Source of the DNA: Bryobacterales bacterium
Lineage (GTDB): Bacteria > Acidobacteriota > Terriglobia > Bryobacterales > Bryobacteraceae
NCBI GenBank assembly: GCA_020846745.1
Contig: JADLDI010000131.1
Location: 41,439-105,438, forward strand
Direction: 5' to 3'
DNA length: 64,000 bases
Each line of letters begins with the position of its first letter. The first letter of the stretch is position 1. A model generated the notes under the pieces. The model searched no databases, was not told the origin of the DNA, and was given only the letters and a program-made list of their open reading frames with translations. Positions 33,407 to 42,751 of this stretch are shown in pieces. The position numbers were made by a program, and so were the translations under genes.

Positions 33407-34666
33407 CTAGCTTAGTACGCCCGTCACTGTATCTACATCCTGCTCATTATTGAATACTGATACAGAAAACCGGAGATGGTTGCCGAAGCGCCCCACTGTG
33501 AGCGCCGAGTTTGGCCCCGTTAATAGGATCTTCGCACGCCCCGCCTTGTTAGCTTCCTCGAGCTTTCGGCGCGTCTTCGCCGGATCGGCGCAACGAAACG
33601 TGATGATCGAGCTCCGATGGTCCGCCGGAGTAATGCACTCATATCCGCCCAGGCCGGCGATCTGTTTGCGCAACCGGGCGGTCAGATTGTCCGCATGCGC
33701 GCGGATATTGGCGACCCCAAGCTTTTCGATATACCGGAACGATTCGTGTTGCGCGGCATAGGTAATCACCGAAGGCGTGCCGCAGTCGAGCATGGCCACT
33801 CCCTTGGAGCGATGATTGATCAGTTCCGGTTCGCCGGCCTTCGGGGTTGAGGTCCAAGGCCGGTAATTCATGTCCGGGTGCCCGGTAAGTTCTGTCGGCT
33901 TCACGACACTGCCGGCAAGATCCTCGCGCAGGTAGAGAAACCCATAACCATGCTCCCCCTGCAGCCACTTGTACATCGCGCAAGACGCCATATCCACGCC
34001 TGAGGCTTTCACGTCGAGCGGAACGGCGCCGCAGCCTTGAATGATATCCGCGTACAGATAACCGCCGTGCGAATGCGCCAGGTCGCTTAACGCCTTCAGG
34101 TTCTCGACATGCCCGTTTACTGACGAGACCCACGACACCGCAATCAGCTTCGTGTTCTTATCGACAGCGCGCTCCATCTCGCTAGGATCGATATGCCAGT
34201 CCTTGTGCTTCACGATCCTTACCTCGATTCCCAGGTCGCGGCGCTGCAGGTAATTCGCGAGCGAAGCCGAGTAGTGCAGGTCGTTGGTGACGATGTTCTT
34301 CCCGCGAAAGTCCATGCCGTTGACGAGTATGTTCTCGCCGATTGTTGTGGACCCGCAGTACGCAATCTCCGACGGCTTTGCCCCAATCAGCCGCGCGAAC
34401 ATTCCTTTCACTTCGCCGAAGCCGTGCTCCCAAAAGTCCTGCCGGCCCTCACCCGGACCCTTGTGCAGGAACTCGATGTACCGGTGCATACCGCGGACCG
34501 TATGATTTCCCAACGGATGCTGCGCCGCGGAGTTGAAGTACGTTTCGTTTAACGCGCGCGGAAAATCCTGACGGCACTGCTTCGACAGATCGATACCAGG
34601 TGCAGCGGCAAGCGGCGCTGCGGCGGCGGTGACGGTAGAGGCGGCAAGAAACTGGCGTCGGTTCAT
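33407..34666 (-). CDS. Tat-exported class V aminotransferase-like PLP enzyme
   Basis: A 419-residue fold-type I PLP protein with a Tat signal (MNRRQFLAASTVTAAAA). The PLP Lys is Lys233 (MYKWLQGEHGYG) and the PLP-pyridine Asp is Asp207 (YADIIQ). The family includes cysteine desulfurases, isopenicillin-N epimerase and kynureninase; the reaction here is not defined. Periplasmic PLP enzymes are unusual. The ATG at 34666 was chosen over 34711 because it starts the signal. It is divergent from an amidohydrolase-deacylase pair and is a paralogue of 58231-59451. Confidence 0.88.
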   Translation of the reverse strand: MNRRQFLAASTVTAAAAPLAAAPGIDLSKQCRQDFPRALNETYFNSAAQHPLGNHTVRGMHRYIEFLHKGPGEGRQDFWEHGFGEVKGMFARLIGAKPSEIAYCGSTTIGENILVNGMDFRGKNIVTNDLHYSASLANYLQRRDLGIEVRIVKHKDWHIDPSEMERAVDKNTKLIAVSWVSSVNGHVENLKALSDLAHSHGGYLYADIIQGCGAVPLDVKASGVDMASCAMYKWLQGEHGYGFLYLREDLAGSVVKPTELTGHPDMNYRPWTSTPKAGEPELINHRSKGVAMLDCGTPSVITYAAQHESFRYIEKLGVANIRAHADNLTARLRKQIAGLGGYECITPADHRSSIITFRCADPAKTRRKLEEANKAGRAKILLTGPNSALTVGRFGNHLRFSVSVFNNEQDVDTVTGVLS

Positions 34667-34710
34667 GGGAAGTTGTTCTCCTGTGCTGCGGTTGCCATTA
34701 TACTGGCCCA

Positions 34711-35562
34711 ATGCTGATCATTGACTGCCACGCTCACATCACGTCGTTCGATGAGCGGCGCTATCAGCCGAAGGACAAGCCGTTCCGGCCGCCCCGTGGT
34801 GTCGGATCGGCTGAACATCTTCGCCAGGTTTCACAGGCAAATGGAGTAAGTGCCGTCCGGGCGATTCAGACTGTCAGTTTCTACGGCTACGATAATCGGT
34901 ACCTCTGCGATGCGGCCAAAAAGTATTCCGCCTGGATGACTGGAGTGTGTACTCTCGATCCCGACGATCCGCACAGCCCGCTCGACTTACGCCGCTTTGT
35001 CCGCGATTACAACGTAACTTCTTTGCGGACCATTCCTTCGTTAAAACGCAAGACTTTCGACGATCCCGGCGTGAGGGCCTGTGTCAAAGCCGCAATGGAG
35101 GAAGGCATCAGTATCGACCTGTTCCTGATGCGCCGCGAGAATGTCGAAGGCGCAGTCAAGTTACTAAATGAATTCCCGAAGTTAACGGTCGGATTTTGTC
35201 ATTGCATGGACCTGAAGCCCGGTCCTACCTTCAAAGAAGATCTGAAAGCGGTTCTGGACTTATCACGATTCCCGAACCTGTATCCCAAAGTGGATTTTAT
35301 TGGTACCGGTACACAACGGCCATTTCCCTGCGAAGATTTGCACGATGCCTGCATGCAGATCATCCGCACCTATGGCGCGGAACGATGCCTCTGGACCAGT
35401 TCCTATCCGAACGAGATTTGGACTCCTAAAATCAGTTATGCCGAACACCTCCGCATCTTTACTGAGGTCCTGCCCTTGAGCACTCGCGACCGAGCCTTGA
35501 TACTCGGTGAGAATGCACGCCGCCTGTGGTTTCCCAAGTTGAAAAGCGAACTTCCCATATGA
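34711..35562 (+). CDS. Amidohydrolase-2-like TIM-barrel protein
   Basis: A 283-residue cytoplasmic amidohydrolase. The strand-1 metal motif is His7-Ala-His9 (DCHAHI) and a strand-5/6 His is at 164 (VGFCHCMDL). At the usual strand-8 motif GSDYP the sequence reads TSSYPNE, so the metal-binding Asp is Ser231. Either the site works with fewer ligands or the protein has changed function. Its TGA overlaps the ATG of the next gene (ATGA at 35559-35562). A TATACT lies 14 bases upstream of the start. The divergent PLP enzyme suggests a role in amino-compound turnover, which is inference. Confidence 0.85.
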   Translation: MLIIDCHAHITSFDERRYQPKDKPFRPPRGVGSAEHLRQVSQANGVSAVRAIQTVSFYGYDNRYLCDAAKKYSAWMTGVCTLDPDDPHSPLDLRRFVRDYNVTSLRTIPSLKRKTFDDPGVRACVKAAMEEGISIDLFLMRRENVEGAVKLLNEFPKLTVGFCHCMDLKPGPTFKEDLKAVLDLSRFPNLYPKVDFIGTGTQRPFPCEDLHDACMQIIRTYGAERCLWTSSYPNEIWTPKISYAEHLRIFTEVLPLSTRDRALILGENARRLWFPKLKSELPI

Positions 35563-36593
35563 GCACCACCCAGATTCATACGGCTATCGATTATGCGAAA
35601 GACCGCTCCAAGCAGTGCGGACACCTCGGCATACCCTACTCCCACAACCTCGGTGGTTGGGCTAATCTGCAAGTTCCGATAGCGGTTATCCGGAACGGCG
35701 CCGGTCCGGTGGTCCTGCTTATGGCCGGAAATCACGGCGACGAGTATCCGGGGCAGGTCGCCATTATGAAGCTGTGGCGAGAACTAACCCCGCAGAACGT
35801 TACCGGAACCCTGATCCTTATCCCTTGTCTGAATCCACCGGCGGCGAAGGCATCTACCCGTCTCTCCCCCCTTGACGGACGTAACTTTAACCGATGCTTC
35901 CCCGGCAATCCGAGTGGTACCGTCAGCGAAATGCTCGCGCATTACCTGAGCACCGTTCTGTTCCCGATGGCGGAGTACGTCATCGACTTGCACACAGGTG
36001 GCCGTAGTATGGGATTTCTGCCATGTGCTCACATGCATCTGGTGCCCGATCTCAATCAGCGTAAGCGCATGCTAAGTGCCACTGAGGCGTTCTTGACGGA
36101 AGTTACTTTCCTTTATACGGACGTGGCCGGCACCGGATTGTTGCCCACTGAAGCCGAAGGCCAAGGAAAGATCGTTATCACCACTGAGATGGGTGGCGCG
36201 GAGATGGTGCCGGCAAGCATTCACCGCATGTGCCAGCGTGGCTTGCGCAACGTGCTCGTTCACTGTGGTGTTCTTCAGGGCAAAGAGCTAACCCGCCAAG
36301 AGGCAGGACTTAAGCCCGCCCGCTGGGTTCAATCGTTGGATCGATCCGACTATCGGTTCGCCCCGGAGTCCGGGCTCTACGAAAACTGTATCGATCTGGG
36401 CGACCCGGTCGGCAAAGGCGAGGTGGTCGGATTAGTCCATTCGCTCGAACAGCCCAGCCGCGAACCTGCGGTCGTAACCTCCGAGTCCGATGGCATTCTC
36501 GTAGCGAATCGTGGACCGTCCCTCGTCGGGCAAGGCGATTGTGTGGCCTGCATTGCTCACGATGTCGACCCTGCGGTCCTCCACACCTATTAA
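35559..36593 (+). CDS. Succinylglutamate desuccinylase/aspartoacylase-family (DoeB-like) deacylase
   Basis: A 344-residue zinc hydrolase of the M14 AstE/AspA group. The zinc ligands are His59 and Glu62 (AGNHGDEYPGQ) and His145 (VIDLHTGG). GRNFNRCFPG resembles N-acetyl-diaminobutyrate deacetylase DoeB more than AstE. The substrate is not certain; removal of an acyl group from an amino acid is expected. The ATG at 35559 overlaps the amidohydrolase stop, so the two are coupled. Its end overlaps the convergent sugar-porter stop by four bases. Confidence 0.88.
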   Translation: MSTTQIHTAIDYAKDRSKQCGHLGIPYSHNLGGWANLQVPIAVIRNGAGPVVLLMAGNHGDEYPGQVAIMKLWRELTPQNVTGTLILIPCLNPPAAKASTRLSPLDGRNFNRCFPGNPSGTVSEMLAHYLSTVLFPMAEYVIDLHTGGRSMGFLPCAHMHLVPDLNQRKRMLSATEAFLTEVTFLYTDVAGTGLLPTEAEGQGKIVITTEMGGAEMVPASIHRMCQRGLRNVLVHCGVLQGKELTRQEAGLKPARWVQSLDRSDYRFAPESGLYENCIDLGDPVGKGEVVGLVHSLEQPSREPAVVTSESDGILVANRGPSLVGQGDCVACIAHDVDPAVLHTY

Positions 36594-37909
36594 CGGCGCC
36601 AAAGGGTCTCGATCTCCTCGAGCGTCTTGCCCTTGGTCTCCGGCGTCAGGCTGTACACAAACCATACGGTGAGCAGGCAAATACCTCCGTACAGCGCAAA
36701 GGCGCCGGAAGGTCCGAGCGCCCTCGCCAGCGACAGGAACGTTAGCGTGAGTGCCACACAGGCTATCCACAAGCTGACGGTTGCGATGCCCATCGCGCGT
36801 CCACGGATTCGGGTCGGGAATATCTCGGACATCAGCACCCACACGCCCGGGCCTAAGCCGATAGCGAACGAAGCGACGCATACTAACATCGCGGCTAACA
36901 CGAGCGCGCCCGGCGGTGGGTTCATCCCAAAGGCTCCGGCCAGCCCAAACTGGCACAAAGCCATCGAACCGGCTGACGCGAGCAGTAACACCTTCCGCCC
37001 CAATCTGTCGATGGTGAAAATCGCGACCAGGGTAGCCACACAGTTCACCAACCCGATCAGCACATTGGCGCCGATCGCCGAACTGTCCTGCGCCGTACCG
37101 GCATATTGCTTAAAGATCACCGATCCATAAAACAACACCGTGTTGATGCCGGTAATCTGCTGCAGGATCGCCAGGCCCACGCCCACCACAAGCGCTCTGC
37201 GCATGCCCGGCCGCCACAGGTCCGCAAACGTACCCGTCTCCTCCGCGATCACCTTTTGAATGTCTTCAAACTGCCGGTATGCTTCCACCCGCCCGCCGAT
37301 CCGCGCCAGCACCTCTAACGCGGTTGAGGTCTGCCCGGTCTCGACCAGCCATCGCGGGCTCTCCGGAACAAAGAAGAGGGCGATCAGGAATGCGAAGGAT
37401 GGCACTGCCGCTACCGCGAACATCCACCGCCAACTCTCCTCGCCGGCAAAGGAAAGCACCCAATTGATGAAATATGCCAGTAGGATGCCGGTAACAATGG
37501 CCATCTGGTTGAGTGAAACCAGCCGACCGCGGATACGCGCCGGCGCCACCTCCGCTATATAGACGGGCGCCAGCACAGAGGCCATTCCGATGGCGATGCC
37601 GCCCACGAACCGTGCGCCGATAAACTCGTTCAGCGTGCGCGGTAGCGCTGCCCCCACCGACGACACCGCGAACAGCACAGCCGAAACCATCAGGACCTTT
37701 CTGCGCCCCAGCCGGTCGCTCATCCATCCTGCCGCGCTCGCGCCGAAGACGCAGCCGATCAGCAGCGCGCTCGCCGCGATCTCCGTCTGCACCTCCGTCA
37801 ATCCGAACTGCCGCCGCAAGAACAGCAGTGCGCCATTGATCACGGCAATGTCGAACCCGAACAGCATGCCGGACGTCGCGGCGACCAGCGACGCCAGATA
37901 GACGTACAT
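36590..37909 (-). CDS. Sugar-porter family MFS transporter
   Basis: A twelve-helix transporter of 439 residues from the ATG at 37909. Sugar-porter signatures are clear: GFDIAVINGALL in TM1, DRLGRRKVL in loop 2-3, PESPRWLVETGQ before the central loop, DRLGRK in loop 8-9 and PETKGKTLEEIE at the C-terminus. Starts at 37963 (ATG) or 37972 (TTG) would add 18-21 residues and overlap the GH2 stop. None of the starts has a strong ribosome site. It lies directly downstream of the GH2 gene, so uptake of the sugar released by that enzyme is likely, by proton symport or facilitated diffusion. Confidence 0.93.
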   Translation of the reverse strand: MYVYLASLVAATSGMLFGFDIAVINGALLFLRRQFGLTEVQTEIAASALLIGCVFGASAAGWMSDRLGRRKVLMVSAVLFAVSSVGAALPRTLNEFIGARFVGGIAIGMASVLAPVYIAEVAPARIRGRLVSLNQMAIVTGILLAYFINWVLSFAGEESWRWMFAVAAVPSFAFLIALFFVPESPRWLVETGQTSTALEVLARIGGRVEAYRQFEDIQKVIAEETGTFADLWRPGMRRALVVGVGLAILQQITGINTVLFYGSVIFKQYAGTAQDSSAIGANVLIGLVNCVATLVAIFTIDRLGRKVLLLASAGSMALCQFGLAGAFGMNPPPGALVLAAMLVCVASFAIGLGPGVWVLMSEIFPTRIRGRAMGIATVSLWIACVALTLTFLSLARALGPSGAFALYGGICLLTVWFVYSLTPETKGKTLEEIETLWRR

Positions 37910-37938
37910 CGTACTGCCTGTTTCATTCAACGTGCGAT

Positions 37939-39912
37939 TTAGCGCGATATTGTCGACGTCCATGTTGTGCAACCAGTAGGCCTGACTAACTCGAGCGTTA
38001 CTTTCTCAATCCCGTCTGCGGGTAATCCAAATTCCACGGTGACCTTTTCTCCGGGATGTAAGTCGGGCACCGGTGTTACATGCCGGACATAAGGAATCGA
38101 CGACGGTCCCCATCCAACAGCTCGTAATCCGTAACCTCTTAAGGTGTAAGCGGGTAAATCCCCCCGCGAATGTAGAGTCACGCTCCACCGGTCGCCAGAA
38201 ACCGTATGCTCGGCCGTTTGAATTGGACACGCCTCCTGTCGCAAATACTGCCATGATGGCTTGCGGTTTCCGTACAGGTCCACCACGCCGTGGATACGCT
38301 GCTTCATCGCACCCGCACCACGATCCCCGATGTGTGTGCGGTAATCGTTGTAGCAGAAGAAAATGAGCCCCGCCACATAAGGCGCCTCTCGAAACACCCG
38401 ATTGTGCCCTAACAGCACCTCGATGCGCTCCGCGTCGCCTTCCGGCCGGTCCGCCGTGCAGGCGCAATAACCGTATTCCGAGATCACCACCAGCTTATTC
38501 GGAAAGGCTCGATGTATGTTCGCCAGTTTCTCCCGCAGGTCGTTCGCGCCGCCTTTCTGCCAGCTGCCGAAGTACTCGTTCCACTCAACAAAATCCATCA
38601 ATCCCGCAACGTCTTTCTCAGGCGTATGGAATAGCGAGTGCGACGCGTAAGACCGCAGCCGGTTCGGATCGAGCTGTTTCGCCTCCTGATACATCCGCTT
38701 GGCGAACGCGTACGCCGGCGGGTTCTGACCGCCGATTTCATTACACAATCCCCACGACACAATCGACGGATGGTTCCGGTCTCGCGCAACCATCTCCCGC
38801 AGTTGTTCCAGCCCGTTGTTCATAATCGCCGGGCTCGGCTCGTTCAACATCCCCTCGAACGTCTTTGGACCCCACGTCGGCACCTCCGTCTGGATCAGTA
38901 TGCCGTGACGGTCGCAGTAATCGAGTACACGGCGGTCCTGCGGCCAGTGAACTCGCGTGTAGATACAGTTGAGCTCTTTCATGTCCGCGTGATCGTGTTC
39001 GATCCACGCCGCCGGTTCCGCCATCCCGTATTCGGGATGACTGCCCGCCATCCGTTCAACGCCGGTCAGAAATACACGCTCGCCATTCAAATAAAACCCG
39101 TCCGGACGCGCCTCGAAGGTGCGAATGCCAAACGTGGTGGAATAAGTGTGCCCACTTGCTAACCGGCATTCCAGCCGGTACAGATGAGGACGATCAAAGT
39201 GCCAGAGATTTGGGTTGGTGATTGCGAACGAAGCGAGGGTGTTGTTACCGGGCTTGACTGGATGACCACGCTCGAACACCACTTCGCCGGTCGCATCGTC
39301 GACAACGCTCATTTGTAACTGCGAAGCGCCGCCACGTACGACTGCATTTACATGGATTGCCTCTGGACCGGCGTCCACGTCCACACGCTCCAGGTAAGTC
39401 GAAGAGCTTGCGAGTAAGCGGACCGGACGGTAAATGCCGCCGTCATGCGCCCAATCGCTCGACCGCCCGCGCGGCAGCATCTGGTCGTTAAACGAATTAT
39501 CAACCTTCACCTCCAGCCGGTTCACTCCGCCAAACCGGAGATCCGCGGCCGTGATGTCCAATGTGAAAGCGGTATATCCCTTCCTAACATGCTCCCCAAC
39601 AGGCTTCCCGTTCACCGATATCTGCGCACTATGGAACACCGCCTCAAACTCGATCCGAACCGTGGCACCCATCCACCCTCGCGGCAGTCGAAAATCGCGC
39701 CGGTACCACGCTACGCCATAATGCTCTTCCAGCCCCTGCTCGATCTGCCACGTGTGTGGCACGGTGACCTTCCGCCACGGGTTCGTTCGATCCGTTCGAA
39801 ACTCCCAGGTTCCACAAAGGGAGATCTCCGCTCTGCCGCGGAACACCTCCGCCGGTTGCCCAGCAAGACCCGCGCCCGCGGTTCCCACTGCCAGAAAAGC
39901 ACGTCGACGCAT
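37939..39912 (-). CDS. Glycoside hydrolase family 2 enzyme, Tat-exported
   Basis: A 657-residue exported GH2 with a Tat-type signal (MRRRAFLAVGTAGAGLAG). A sugar-binding jelly-roll domain (~30-168), an Ig-like domain (~170-268) and the TIM barrel follow. The acid/base is Glu392 in SWGLCNEIGG and the nucleophile Glu479 in VVISEYGYC. Family members are beta-galactosidases, beta-glucuronidases or beta-mannosidases; specificity cannot be assigned. A further C-terminal beta domain (~560-657) is present. It is followed by the sugar porter, forming a hydrolysis-uptake pair. Confidence 0.92.
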   Translation of the reverse strand: MRRRAFLAVGTAGAGLAGQPAEVFRGRAEISLCGTWEFRTDRTNPWRKVTVPHTWQIEQGLEEHYGVAWYRRDFRLPRGWMGATVRIEFEAVFHSAQISVNGKPVGEHVRKGYTAFTLDITAADLRFGGVNRLEVKVDNSFNDQMLPRGRSSDWAHDGGIYRPVRLLASSSTYLERVDVDAGPEAIHVNAVVRGGASQLQMSVVDDATGEVVFERGHPVKPGNNTLASFAITNPNLWHFDRPHLYRLECRLASGHTYSTTFGIRTFEARPDGFYLNGERVFLTGVERMAGSHPEYGMAEPAAWIEHDHADMKELNCIYTRVHWPQDRRVLDYCDRHGILIQTEVPTWGPKTFEGMLNEPSPAIMNNGLEQLREMVARDRNHPSIVSWGLCNEIGGQNPPAYAFAKRMYQEAKQLDPNRLRSYASHSLFHTPEKDVAGLMDFVEWNEYFGSWQKGGANDLREKLANIHRAFPNKLVVISEYGYCACTADRPEGDAERIEVLLGHNRVFREAPYVAGLIFFCYNDYRTHIGDRGAGAMKQRIHGVVDLYGNRKPSWQYLRQEACPIQTAEHTVSGDRWSVTLHSRGDLPAYTLRGYGLRAVGWGPSSIPYVRHVTPVPDLHPGEKVTVEFGLPADGIEKVTLELVRPTGCTTWTSTISR

Positions 39913-40030
39913 CAGGCGACCTCCCGATAGACCATAAACGGCTGAACTATTCCGATTCTATGTCACCGGCGGCTGGGTCGTCCCCCCAATCCGACTCGCA
40001 TGACCTGAAAATCTGAAATACTCTTAAAAT

Positions 40031-42265
40031 ATGCATGTTCTCGTTCTTGTTCTTCTGATGGCCACGTTGGCCCACTCGAAGGAACTCGCTTCATGGCGGG
40101 CCGCGCCGCCCGGCGGCAACGCAAAGGGGATCGTACTGGAGCGTGCTCCCGATTCACCCTGGAGTATTCAAGGCGCCGGCACCCAGGCCGTGGCGCGCCT
40201 GAAGCCCAGTTCCGACTATTACAGCCGCTCCGCGTTCCGCGTGAAAGTAGAGGCGCCGGCTGCGCCGTCCCAGTGGCTGGTGATTGAGTTCGCCGACAAG
40301 GGATACGGCCTCATTTCGGTATCACCGGGCGTCTCGCACCGGCGCCAGTGGGGTATCGCGAGAGTTAACTCCGGAACGGTCCGCCGCACCGTCCTGCAAT
40401 ATGACTCGGGCGTCCCGAGTAACCTGCGCATCGAAGGGCTCGATCATCTACGGTCGCTCACCATCGTCGACGAAAAGCCGGTAACCGAACAGGCCCCACT
40501 GGTCGACCCGCCCAAGTTCGCGATCCACTCTGAGCGCGTCAGTTCCGTGTCCGGCGACTCCCATACTCCCGATGGAGTTGAAGACGCGCTCGCCGGTATC
40601 CGCAACGAAGCGCCGCTCATTCGTGCGCTCGGCTTCAACGGAGTTGAAACTTACGTGCGCTGGGGATATGTTGAGCGCAACCGCGGCACTTACGATTGGA
40701 GCTTCTACGACGCTATCTTAGGCGAAATCGAAAAGCACGGCCTGCAATGGTTCCCCATGCTCCTCGCCGGATCGGGTTATGCGATACCAGAGTGGCTGCA
40801 CGATTCCAAGGACAATTTCGGATTCAAGTGCCTGGAACACGGTATAGTCCATGACACCCAATCCATCTTCCAGCGATTCCAAACCGAGTATGCGCATCGC
40901 TTCATCTCGGAATTTGGTCGGCACTACGGCCGGCGCAAGTCGCTTCTCGGCATCCGGCTGGGCCCCAGCGGCGATTATGGCGAAGCACAGTACCCGGCCA
41001 AAGGTCCCGGTTATAAGTTCAAGCAGCATCATACTCACATCGGTTATTGGGCCGCCGACGATCTGGCCAAAGCCTCGTTCCGCCAAAACATGAAGACGCA
41101 GTACGGAGATATCGCCAGGTTGAACGAAGCCTGGGAAGCCAAGTTCACTTCGTTCGATGAGGTCCAGACCTTCCTGCCGGAAACCGCCATGACCAAGCGG
41201 CAACGGATCGACTTCGCGAACTGGTACATGGGAGCGATGAGCGACTGGTGCGAGAAGTGGGCTATCTGGTCGCGCGAGGCGTTGCCGAATACCCAGATCC
41301 ATCAGTCTTCCGGCGGTTGGGGACCCGTCCAGATCGGCACCGATTACTCCTATCAGGCCAGAAGTATGGCGCGCATCAAAGGTGGTATCCGTCTGACGAA
41401 CGAGAGTGACGATTATCCCGATAACTTCACGATTACCCGCATGGCTTCGTCCGCGGCCCGGTTCTACGGCGCCCAACTCGGCTACGAACCCGGCGGCTTC
41501 GGCAGCATGCGCGGTGTCATGGCGCGCTTGTACAACGCCGTTACCACCGGCGCGGTTCACCTGTTCTACTACCTCGGCAACCTGACCGCCAACGATCAGG
41601 CAATCGACGCCTGGATGAAGCACGGCAAGTTACTCGACCAGCGCGCCAAGCCCGTCATCGAAGTGGCCACTTTCTATTCCGATACCGCCCTCAAACTTGA
41701 CGATGAAGTGGTCCGCTATCGCTGGGGCTCTACGTTCTTCACCGTCGCCCGCGCGTTCCGCGAATTGTTCGATTTTGACTATGTCAGCGAGCAGATGATC
41801 TCCGACGGCGCGCTGGCGCGTTACAAAATCCTGGTGTTCGCTTGGGGTCCGGTAACCGAGAAGCCTGTACTCGAACGTATCGACCAGTGGGTGCGTAACG
41901 GCGGCATCGTGGTCTTCGGGCCTCGGTCGCGCGGCAATCCAATCACTGTTGAAGGTGACAGCTCAATTTGTGACCGCTGGCTGAAGGGCGACACCGGCCA
42001 AGGAAAGGTAATCGTCTGGCACGGTGACCTGATACCCTCGGGCTACTTCGCCGAGTTCGTCCGCGACCTGATAGCCCGCACAGAAACCATCAACCCCAGG
42101 CTTCGCGCGGCGGCCAAAATCGACAAGCCGAACACCGTGTTCTACAGCGTACTGGAAAACGGCAAACTGGCTTTGCTTAACTTCAATGGCAAACCTGCCA
42201 CTGTCAAGTTAGCCGGCGGCAAAACCGTGACGATGGGGCCGTATGAACCGATGATGGTCGAATAA
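40031..42265 (+). CDS. GH42-like secreted glycosidase (beta-galactosidase-type)
   Basis: A 744-residue exported protein (signal MHVLVLVLLMATLAHS). Residues ~20-160 are a beta-rich domain. The rest has a clan GH-A TIM barrel beginning IRALGFNGVETYVRWGYVERNRGTYDWSFYD, with GIRLGPSGDYGEAQYP and RLTNESDDY as candidate acid/base and nucleophile regions. A Rossmann-like domain follows (YKILVFAWGPVTEKPVLERIDQWVRNGGIVVFGP) and then a small C-terminal beta domain, as in GH42 enzymes. The GPSGDYGEA motif also recalls GH14. It may act on oligosaccharides together with the divergent GH2. The exact substrate is unknown. Confidence 0.82.
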   Translation: MHVLVLVLLMATLAHSKELASWRAAPPGGNAKGIVLERAPDSPWSIQGAGTQAVARLKPSSDYYSRSAFRVKVEAPAAPSQWLVIEFADKGYGLISVSPGVSHRRQWGIARVNSGTVRRTVLQYDSGVPSNLRIEGLDHLRSLTIVDEKPVTEQAPLVDPPKFAIHSERVSSVSGDSHTPDGVEDALAGIRNEAPLIRALGFNGVETYVRWGYVERNRGTYDWSFYDAILGEIEKHGLQWFPMLLAGSGYAIPEWLHDSKDNFGFKCLEHGIVHDTQSIFQRFQTEYAHRFISEFGRHYGRRKSLLGIRLGPSGDYGEAQYPAKGPGYKFKQHHTHIGYWAADDLAKASFRQNMKTQYGDIARLNEAWEAKFTSFDEVQTFLPETAMTKRQRIDFANWYMGAMSDWCEKWAIWSREALPNTQIHQSSGGWGPVQIGTDYSYQARSMARIKGGIRLTNESDDYPDNFTITRMASSAARFYGAQLGYEPGGFGSMRGVMARLYNAVTTGAVHLFYYLGNLTANDQAIDAWMKHGKLLDQRAKPVIEVATFYSDTALKLDDEVVRYRWGSTFFTVARAFRELFDFDYVSEQMISDGALARYKILVFAWGPVTEKPVLERIDQWVRNGGIVVFGPRSRGNPITVEGDSSICDRWLKGDTGQGKVIVWHGDLIPSGYFAEFVRDLIARTETINPRLRAAAKIDKPNTVFYSVLENGKLALLNFNGKPATVKLAGGKTVTMGPYEPMMVE

Positions 42266-42271
42266 CCGAAA

Positions 42272-42322
42272 AGCGGTAGCGCTTAGCTACTTAAGTGTCG
42301 CTACTTAAGTGTCGCTACCGCT
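42272..42322. terminator. Inverted repeat enclosing a short tandem repeat
   Basis: AGCGGTAGCG (42272-42281) and CGCTACCGCT (42313-42322) form a perfect 10-bp stem. Between them GCTACTTAAGTGTC occurs twice in tandem. The structure lies between convergent genes and runs into the last codons of the lone receiver gene, so its stop codon (42305-42307) is inside the loop. It may act as a bidirectional terminator, but no long T run follows. Confidence 0.6.
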
Positions 42323-42730
42323 CACCTTCACCCGTGTGGCGAGCAGGCGTTCCACCGCCGAACCCACGTTTTCAAAGAACGCATCGAGCTCAATCGGCTT
42401 GATGATGTAGGCACTTACTCCAAGGCGCGATGCGCGATCGCGGTCGCGCGGCGATTCAGACGAGGTTAGCACCGCAACCGGTACGCCGGCCATCCGCGGC
42501 GCATGCCGCACCGTTTCCAGAACTTCGACTCCCTCTCCGCGCGGCAGGTTCAAGTCCAGCAACACGGCGTCTGGGGTAGGGAAGTTGTCGTCGCGTAGCG
42601 CCGACAAAGCTTCAGGGATGTCGCTGAAGCAGGTCAATTCCGCCTCGATGCTGCGGGCACGCAAGGCCTCTTTTACCAGGAAGAAGTCGTGCGGATTGTC
42701 TTCAACCAGGACGATTCGCTTAGGATTCAT
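42305..42730 (-). CDS. Single-domain response regulator (Rcp1-like)
   Basis: A 141-residue lone receiver with phospho-acceptor Asp59 (AVLLDLNLPRGEG), acidic pair Glu10-Asp11, a Thr/Ser switch (VLTSSESPRDRDRA) and the Lys in IIKPIEL. It matches the Rcp1-type receivers that accept phosphate from phytochrome-like HisKA kinases. The ATG at 42730 is preceded by GGAG at good spacing; an ATG at 42745 would add five residues. It lies directly after the kinase at 42752-44338 and is probably its diffusible output. No DNA-binding domain is present. Confidence 0.92.
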   Translation of the reverse strand: MNPKRIVLVEDNPHDFFLVKEALRARSIEAELTCFSDIPEALSALRDDNFPTPDAVLLDLNLPRGEGVEVLETVRHAPRMAGVPVAVLTSSESPRDRDRASRLGVSAYIIKPIELDAFFENVGSAVERLLATRVKVSGSDT

Positions 42731-42751
42731 TCGAAGAAACTCCATAGAACA

